This document shows, piece after piece, positions 57,230 through 64,000 of a stretch of 64,000 bases of DNA (the first letter of the stretch is position 1; every line of letters begins with the position of its first letter). Source of the DNA: Dipteronia dyeriana (taxonomy: Eukaryota; Streptophyta; Magnoliopsida; Sapindales; Sapindaceae). The notes beneath the pieces are model-generated. The model had not been told where the DNA came from. It ran no database searches and saw nothing but the letters and a program-made list of their open reading frames with translations. The stretch is taken from the NCBI GenBank assembly GCA_032871835.1, contig CM065301.1:20725291-20789290 (forward strand), given 5' to 3'. Position numbers and translations under genes: made by a program.

Positions 57230-60200
57230 ATGAAGAATAGTGAACGGTTAGCGAATTTCGCTTTAGCAGGTATGATCACGAACTTGTTAGTTTTACGGCT
57301 CAATTAGCATTTCCGTTTTAATTCCTGTTGTCTGATTTGTGTTTACTGTTACGGATTCAAGGCTGTATGGGTTTTCGAAGAAAAAAAAAACTATGCTGTG
57401 GACATCAACTTTGAATAGATAAAGAACTGATTTTGAATTTCTTTGTAGATGTATATGTCAACTTTTTTGGGTAAAAAAATAAAATGAATTTTCTATGATA
57501 TTGAATAAAGGGTATATATCTTTGATATGGAATTGTTATTTGGCAACGTGTTTTTGGTTGAATCTTTCTGCCTTATTTTTCTGTATTTTTGTGTTCCATT
57601 TCATAAATTTTTCAGTTTAGCAAGTTAGAAAATTCAGCACTTGCGTTGTGCAAGTCACAATAGTTCCATTTTTCTTCTAAGGATGTCTTGTACTGGGTAT
57701 ATTTGAAATTTTCACTAATGCAATCTTTTGTGATGTCGCCTAATAGTCGTCTCCCATACTAACTCCTTACCCCTCCTTTTCTCCTTAATGCTCTCTTCAC
57801 ACATTGTAATATGTATGTTTCCTTGATTATAATTTGTTTTATTTTTCCAATTCTTGGAGTCTAATTTTATCGTGTACACTGTTTCTTATTACTGAAACAT
57901 TAAGGGAATCAGTCTTACTTTAAACTGAACAATTAGAAGTATGGGCCTGGATGTGGTTGTGGTCTAATAGTTGTCAATTTTGTGTTTTATTGTAACCAAG
58001 TTTTAAGTTTTGTGCTGTTTCCTCTGGCAATTTAATTGTATTTGTATTTGATATATAACGCGCATGTCATAGAAAGTAGTAGTAGAATGCCAATTTTTGT
58101 TATGTGACTTTGGACTTTGAATGCTTCTGATAAATCATAAATGGAAAAAATGCCAGTGCTTGTTTGTTGCGACTGTGTATAAGATCTTCTGAGTTCTGAC
58201 ATTATTATATGGATTTCAGCATCACAAGCCTGCATATGGAATTTGATTTAACCAGTCTCTCTTACCTCTGCTTGATTCTAGGAAGTGGGAGAAAAGTTAG
58301 AAAGGAAAAGCACTTATAGCAGAAGCTATCATGCAATTTGCTTGTTGATCAGAAAAATTTATATCATAAAGAAAGAACCATATATATGCTAACATTTTAT
58401 AAGTGCAAGCAATTTGTTTTGGAGAGAAAATCCATGAATCTCACATAAAAATGTGGATCCGAACATCTCAAGTTTGTTGTAGAATCTGTCTTCAAAGGGA
58501 TAGCCTAGTTGGTTAGACCTCTTATACTGAAAGCAATAGGTATAGGGTTCAATCCTCCTCAATCGAATTTGAAAGGAGATTTAATTTATTTTGGTTTTTG
58601 TGCATGGGATGGGATGGGATGTATGCTAAAGAAAAATAAAGTTTAAAATAGAGGTGTAGAATCTGTTTTCACTTTATAAAAGGATGGAAATCAGTTTTGG
58701 ACTAGCAGGAAATCTAAATACAAGTTGGTTGTGCAACCCTAATTTGAAATCACTGGAATCAACCCTAATCAGTTTTCTACTGTTGCTTAGGTCCTATTTT
58801 TTTATGCGTTGTATATGACTCATGTTGGTATGGTTTTTTTTTTTTTTTTTTTAAACTTTCCCCTGTTGGGGAGCTTGACCTTTTTTTTTTCTGTGCATAT
58901 GATTCACGGTTGCAGGTTTGACATTGGCACCACTTCTTGTGAAGGTAGATCCAAACTTAAATGTTATTTTGACAGCAAGCCTCACAGTTTTCGTGGGATG
59001 CTACCGATCTGTCAAGCCAACTCCACCAACGGTAAGTACACCAGGCATATATACCCAGTGGCCTTTTTCCTTTTTCCTTTTTCCTTTTCCTTTTTCCTTT
59101 TTCCTTTTTCCTTTTTGGTTATTTCATTGGTCCATATTAAACTTGCTGGCTATTTGTCTTGTTTAATCACACAGGAGACAATGTCTAAAGAACATGCTAT
59201 GCGCTTTCCGTTTGTCGGGAGTGCAATGCTCTTATCCCTGTTCTTACTCTTCAAGTTTCTGTCAAAAGACTTGGTTAACACTGTATTGACTTGCTACTTC
59301 TTCGTTCTTGGGATCATCGCTCTCTCGTATGTTTATTTTGTATGATTTGCTACTATATATTGTATACTGTTGATGAGAAAAATATAATTAATTGAATTTT
59401 GTTTGCATCTTCATCTCATGTGTTGTTTCTTCCATTCTTATAGGGCAACAGTTTTACCAGCTATAAAACGGTTCTTGCCAAAGCATTGGAACGATGACCT
59501 TATCATCTGGCGTTTTCCATATGTCCGCGGTATGTGACTCCATGTAGCTCTTTCTTTGTAAATTCTTGTCGTTGATCCTCGTAAAATATGAAATTTCAAT
59601 ATATTTTCCCCATTATTAGTAATGCCATGGTCCATCAAATGCAGAACTGTTAGATTTGACTTTCAGTTGGCTTTTTCTGTTTAGTGGGTTGATAATATCA
59701 TTACTGTGACCAGTGACTGCCTGCTTTTGGTGCTAATTTTTTTGTTCTTTTTATTGAAAATTTAACTCCTGCACACCAATCAGGATTAAAAAATTTACCC
59801 CCCCTCTTCACTCCATTCTTTTTGGGAGGATTGACTGTCTTAAAACAAATTTTCCAGTTTTGTGCTCTGGAATTTACATTAGATCCAGTTGACGTTAATA
59901 TTGCTTGTATAATGCAGAATGGTGTTTTTTTTTTCTTTACACCTTTCTTACACAGCTCTGGAGGTTGAGTTCACAAGGTCTCAGATCGTTGCAGCGATCC
60001 CTGGGACCTTTTTCTGTGCATGGTATGCTTCACAGAAACATTGGCTGGCTAACAATATTTTGGGCCTCGCTTTCTGTATTCAGGTTTGGCAACATCCATT
60101 TAAAGGATAATATATATTGTTATTGCCTCGATATATAGCCTTTTAAACTTCTGATTTTTTTTAATCTTTAGTTGTTTTGTTCATATTCATAACATCATAA

Positions 60201-61123
60201 GCCAAATAATACTGATTGATATTTCTTTTGCCGGTTTTAACTTGTAAGTTCTATAAGTTGCAATCCTTGTTAATTTGTAGAGTTTTTGTACATCAGTGTT
60301 AAATTACTTTTTTTATTATCTATTGTGGTAGTTTTGCATGAATGTTCTTCTATAACTCAGCTTGTATTCCCTCCATTTTTCACTCTTTTTTTCTCCTGAT
60401 TAGGAAAATGATGTTTTTTAGCAGTTTTGATCTTCTTTGTTTACATTACAATTACATTATTTTGGGCAATTCATTGTATATATGCACAAACACGTGCCCT
60501 GTTATTTTTTCTTATATAACAAAAAGGTCACTACTTAAAAAAAAAAAAAAAAATTCACTATTGAAAAGAATGTGATTCTATTAATATTCACCCACGGCTT
60601 TTGTGCTTTACAGTTTGGTCGTACATTTAATGATTAAACTTTGTGGTTTAAAGGATGTCATTATTTGATGATTGCAGGGAATTGAAATGCTTTCTCTTGG
60701 ATCTTTCAAGACTGGTGCCATTCTCTTGGTAAGAACGAATAAGTGGGTTACTGGGTTTATGGTTCAATTATGTTTTCTATGGAGAAGTAATTCTTAAAAG
60801 TAGAAATATGTTATTTTTTAGAACTTTAGATTTGTATTTGCAGCATATATGTAGCAAGGAAGGAACTATTTCTTGCAAGTCAACAACTATTTCCCTGACT
60901 TATGTATGTACGCAGCAAGTCAAACTGATCCACTAACCTGTCTTTGTTGACTAGACTCTCTATTGGGGATTCCTAGTGGACCCTTAAACGTCGGTAACTC
61001 AAGAAACATATTGGATGTTTAATCCTGAGTAGGTGGCTCCTATACAGGCCATTTGTTTTTTGCAAACCTTGTATACGGATTTGACCTATCAAGATCGTGT
61101 ATTAGTTTCTAGATGTTGGTCTG

Positions 61124-61162
<39 letters not shown>

Positions 61163-63348
61163 CTTTTGGCCTTATAAGTGTTGCTACACCTACATCTTGT
61201 GTAACAAGATATGATATGTTGTCATTTGAATTCATTGTATAGTCTTGATGAGATGAGATTGACTTAGTGGTAAGCCAGCCCCTTACATTCACATCAATGA
61301 GATCCTGGATTTGAGTCATGTTTTTCTCCCCCAAACCTTAAATTGTAATCGTTAAACTAAACTAAAATAAAATCATTGGATAGTCTCATGATTCCTATGC
61401 AACTCAACTGTTCCATCACATCGATGCAATGGATTTCATTGATGAAATCTTGATGTCACTTTATCTGTATCCCACCCCATAAAATGTCATTTTGTTCGGT
61501 GTTTTTTGTTTTTGGTTTTTTTTTTGGTGGGGTAATTTCTGTGCTTTCAACTTCTCTTTTTTAATTCATGAGTGTAGTTACAAAAAAGGAAAGGTAAAGC
61601 TTGTTGCTTCATGTGGCGACTTTCTTAAGTATGGACATAAAAGAGAATTTGTTGTTGTTTCCTTACTTTTTATTCCTCTTTAGAGGTTGAGATCAATGTT
61701 TAAAAATTCAAATGAGGTGGCCGCCTCAATGGCCAAAGCACCTCGAGTCGGCTGCCTCAACCCTTCAATAGGTCAGTTCCATGAGGTGGCCAAGGCAGTC
61801 TGGGCAAATTTTTTTAGAATAAAAAAACATTAAAACCCTAACATCCTCTTTATAACAGAAACTCTAACCCTTCTGTCCAAAAACACACCTCTAACTTTTC
61901 CAAAAACTCCAACATTCCAAGACTCCACATCAAACCCTAAGTTCAGCAGCAGGTTTTTTTGTTTTTTGTTTTTTTGCAAAATTTATTTTTTTCGAATTGA
62001 GGTGACCGCCTCGTGCATTTTTAAACATTGGTTGAGATCTTTCCAACACCTAAACAATTTTGCAGTGTTATGTTTTTAGTTTCTTCCTGTAATATGTAAT
62101 TTCTTATATTTTAAAGAGTTATTGTTATTTCTGGTCAAATAATTCAACCCTTGTTAGATATTTTGTTATGCACATGTATTACCCGCGCTTCCACTATTTC
62201 TTCTTTTGTGTGATCTTCTACATCCTTCTGCATTGCAGGCTGGACTTTTTGTTTATGATATTTTCTGGGTTTTCTTCACTCCGGTTATGGTTAGTGTTGC
62301 AAAATCTTTTGACGCCCCTATCAAGGTTAGTGGTCCAGCTTAATCATGGATATCTTTTATGTATTACTGTTTCTTGTGAAGAAAGTATCAACTATGTTTT
62401 GTTCGATTCTATAATAGTTGGTAATGATAATTTCTTCTTATTTGCAGCTTTTGTTTCCAACTGCTGATGCTGCACGACCATTTTCCATGCTTGGACTTGG
62501 TGACATTGTAATTCCTGGTACAGCCTCGAAAAACCAAGTCTTGTACATGATGTTTTTATTTAGGTTATTTGTGGTGTAGTGTTTGTTACTATGTAAGGAA
62601 TCCTGGGGGTTTGTCCGAGAAAATCATGAAACTAACTAAAAGGTTTTCTTTTTCCTTCTGAAGTTATGGTCTATTTACTGTCGGTTGTCTGATGTATCTT
62701 TGTCTTGACCGTCAACCATGGTTGTACTCTAGTTCAATTAAAGAAAGCTGTTGGAACACACCATGATGCTATTTCTCAGATACTTCCAAATGAATAATAC
62801 TGTATTTTTTTTTTATCCAGGTATTTTTGTGGCACTAGCACTACGATTTGATGTATCTAGAGGAAAAGAGAGCCAGTACTTTAAGAGTGCATTTCTGGGA
62901 TACACATTTGGTCTGGTCCTTACAATTATCGTCATGAACTGGTTTCAAGCTGCACAGGTGACTATCACTTTAGTTTCACAACCTTTTCTTGATAATGGAT
63001 TTTGTTTTCTTTTTCCGAATATATGGCTGGCTGTGGCTATCAAAAGCACGTTTTCCCTTATACTATAATATATTAGCTGATGGTTTTTCTGATTGTAATC
63101 TGTGTTGGTGTTTCAGCCTGCACTTTTGTATATTGTACCTTCTGTAATAGGATTCTTGGCTGCTCATTGCATATGGAATGGGGAAGTCAAACCGGTTTGT
63201 TCGATGCCCTTGTCCTCATGTTCTCCAATACTGTTGTTGAGATTTGGCCTTACATCTAACTTTTATTTGTGTGCAGTTGATGGAGTTTGATGAATCCTCG
63301 ACTGCTGGTGAAGATAGTGATGACAAATCTAGCAAGAAGGTTGAATGA
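57230..63348 (+). CDS. SPP: Signal peptide peptidase (GxGD intramembrane aspartyl protease), 11 exons
   Basis: Cleaves leftover signal peptides and other type II membrane segments within the ER membrane (family knowledge). Exons: 57230-57269, 58916-59031, 59175-59326, 59444-59529, 59956-60083, 60678-60728, 62239-62325, 62448-62517, 62821-62957, 63117-63194, 63277-63348. All introns are GT-AG and the phases join without a break to about 338 codons. It starts MKNSERLANFALAGLTLAP. Catalytic motifs: YDIFWVF (exon 7, first Asp), LGLGDIVIPG (exon 8, GxGD with second Asp) and QPALLYIVP across exons 9-10 (the PAL motif). Several hydrophobic membrane segments; the tail is short, acidic-basic, ending SSKKVE. 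Length and order match plant SPP (about 340 residues). No stop or frameshift, so probably functional. Confidence 0.95.
58495..58655 (+). mobile_element. tRNA-derived SINE in SPP intron 1
   Basis: A box TAGCCTAGTTGG (58,501-58,512) and B box GGGTTCAATCC (58,545-58,555). The flanks GTAGAATCTGTCTTCA (58,479-58,494) and GTAGAATCTGTTTTCA (58,656-58,671) match at 15 of 16, a clear TSD. The 3' part has GGGAT repeated and an A-rich tail. Confidence 0.9.
59062..59117. repeat. (CCTTTTT)n tract in SPP intron 2
   Basis: About eight copies of a 6-7-bp pyrimidine unit lie just upstream of the intron 2 acceptor, so it may extend its polypyrimidine tract. Confidence 0.9.
61129..61159. repeat. (GA)n microsatellite in SPP intron 6
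   Basis: About 15 GA units. Confidence 0.95.
61246..61372 (+). mobile_element. tRNA-derived SINE in SPP intron 6
   Basis: A-box-like TTGACTTAGTGGTAAG (61,259-61,274) and B-box-like GGATTTGAGTC (61,307-61,317). The flanks TCATTGTATAGTCT (61,232-61,245) and TCATTGGATAGTCT (61,373-61,386) match at 13 of 14. The tail is A/T-rich. Confidence 0.85.
61695..62029. mobile_element. 335-bp TIR element in SPP intron 6, 10-bp TSD
   Basis: The ends AATGTTTAAAAATTCAAATG and (opposite strand) AATGTTTAAAAATGCACGAG, with GAGGTGGCCGCCTC / GAGGCGGTCACCTC just inside. GGTTGAGATC is repeated exactly at 61,685-61,694 and 62,030-62,039. A 10-bp TSD suggests a Mutator-type MITE; reading the TIR one base longer leaves 8 bp and a hAT alternative. 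Confidence 0.85.
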
Positions 63349-63495
63349 GATTTTAGCAAGAGATACTATTTTCTCCTTTTTGAGGACTCAAAAACCCTAC
63401 AAGCTCAGTCCAAGCTAACTTATGCAACTGCACACCACCCCTGTAACAGATTTTGGAATTAAACGAGAAATTATATTTTAGTCTTCTTATAATGA
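63349..63495 (+). other. SPP 3' UTR
   Basis: A poly(A) signal of canonical form is not obvious; AATTAAA at 63,460-63,466 and the T-rich sequence after it are the best candidates. Confidence 0.45.
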
Positions 63496-63743
63496 CAAAC
63501 GTTTTAGACGGTACCGTTTTTCAGTTTATTTATTTATTTTAATTTTTGGGGTTTTATTATATATATCTACATACTAGAATGTTGTGCGGGGGAGTGAGCG
63601 GAAGGCTTTTCTGCTTTCCAATTCAGATTTTAGGCACTCAAAGTGACGAAATGCAAGGCTCGATTCGAACTTGTATTGGATCAATACTCACGAACACACA
63701 CCCCCAATACAAAATGCAAAAATAACCTCAATATTCCAATAAC

Positions 63744-63870
63744 AAGAAATTACATATTCCAGGAAGAATCTAAAAACATAACTAACTGCAAAATTGTCTA
63801 GGTGATGGAAAGATCTCAACCAATGTTTAAAAATGCGTGAGTCGGTCACCTCAATTCGAAAAAAAATAAT
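63744..63870 (-). repeat. Inverted copy of SPP intron 6 sequence with MITE end
   Basis: Reads as the reverse complement of about 61,981-62,106, sharing AAGAAATTACATATT, AGGAAGAA, CTAAAAACATAAC, CTGCAAAATTGT, GGAAAGATCTCAACC and AATGTTTAAAAATGCG. It includes the intron flank, the TSD and the right end of the intron 6 TIR element, with some mismatches. Confidence 0.85.
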
Positions 63871-64000
63871 ATTAGTGTTGTACCATATCTTTCACATAAG
63901 CCAAAGCAAACTTGGCAAGAGTATGTGCTACCAAATCCATTCCGGTGTCTGTCCTAAATTTAGAGTGACAAAAGATTCAAAGCATCTCTCAAAGGGCACC
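63871..64000. other. Window end
   Basis: No gene or repeat recognised in the last 130 bases. Confidence 0.4.

Noticed and set aside
58501..58575. tRNA gene in SPP intron 1
   Set aside because: Flanked by 16-bp TSDs and lacks a proper cloverleaf, so it is a SINE.
57230..63348. Single-exon ORFs across the SPP region taken as separate membrane proteins
   Set aside because: They are exons reading on into introns; GT-AG borders and phase continuity join them into one gene.
1..64000. Integrated pararetrovirus
   Set aside because: All RT regions sit in LTR elements with gypsy or copia domain order, LTRs and TSDs; no movement protein or virus-type coat motif was recognised.

Overview
This is a nuclear plant (eudicot-like) segment: AT-rich, with one well-preserved multi-intron gene at the right end and about 56 kb of nested, decayed transposable elements to its left. 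No bacterial operons, CRISPR arrays or canonical tRNA/rRNA genes were seen. The only gene that looks intact is a signal peptide peptidase (SPP, an ER GxGD aspartyl protease) at 57,230-63,348 on +. It has eleven coding exons, all with GT-AG borders and a continuous reading frame of about 338 codons. Its introns carry two tRNA-derived SINEs and a TIR element, each with visible target-site duplications (TSDs).

Layout. 1-6,459: the 3' part of a Tat/Retand-type Ty3/gypsy LTR retrotransposon (element A, + orientation) with a spliced antisense ORF; its pol is gutted by an internal deletion. 6,569-16,389: a degenerate Transposase_24-type gene (usually linked to plant CACTA/En-Spm or related transposons), interrupted by repeats, a PIF/Harbinger-type element (8,262-9,328) and a hAT inside a hAT (10,665-15,852 containing 11,252-15,202). 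16,662-18,480: a solo LTR of the same copia family found complete further right. 19,339-22,678: another hAT on the minus strand. 22,987-23,276: a short TTA-flanked MITE.

23,543-43,143: one hAT transposase gene of the BED/DUF659 type split into two halves by about 17.4 kb. The insert holds an unresolved older sequence, a TAA-flanked MITE, a chromodomain-bearing Ty3/gypsy chromovirus (26,065-31,201, TSD AAAGC) and a Ty1/copia element with 2.2-kb LTRs (31,225-41,018). The two LTR elements sit only 23 bp apart, TSDs included.

43,865-45,475: two different TAA-flanked MITEs placed back to back, sharing the middle TAA. 46,031-55,775: a second Tat/Retand-type element (element B, minus orientation, TSD GTATT) with gag-pol on - and the antisense ORF on +; it has lost most of one LTR and the first antisense exon, and its gag carries a 344-bp hAT MITE with a perfect 8-bp TSD. 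55,776-57,229: small TIR-like repeats and then the SPP upstream region. After SPP lies an inverted copy of part of SPP intron 6 (63,744-63,870).

Boundaries were set by reading terminal motifs (TG...CA, TIRs) and matching TSDs by eye. Protein assignments rest on recognised motifs, not on database searches. I found no convincing new cellular system. The points most worth checking are the spliced antisense ORF shared by both Tat elements, the TSD-supported nesting order, and the inverted duplication beside SPP.
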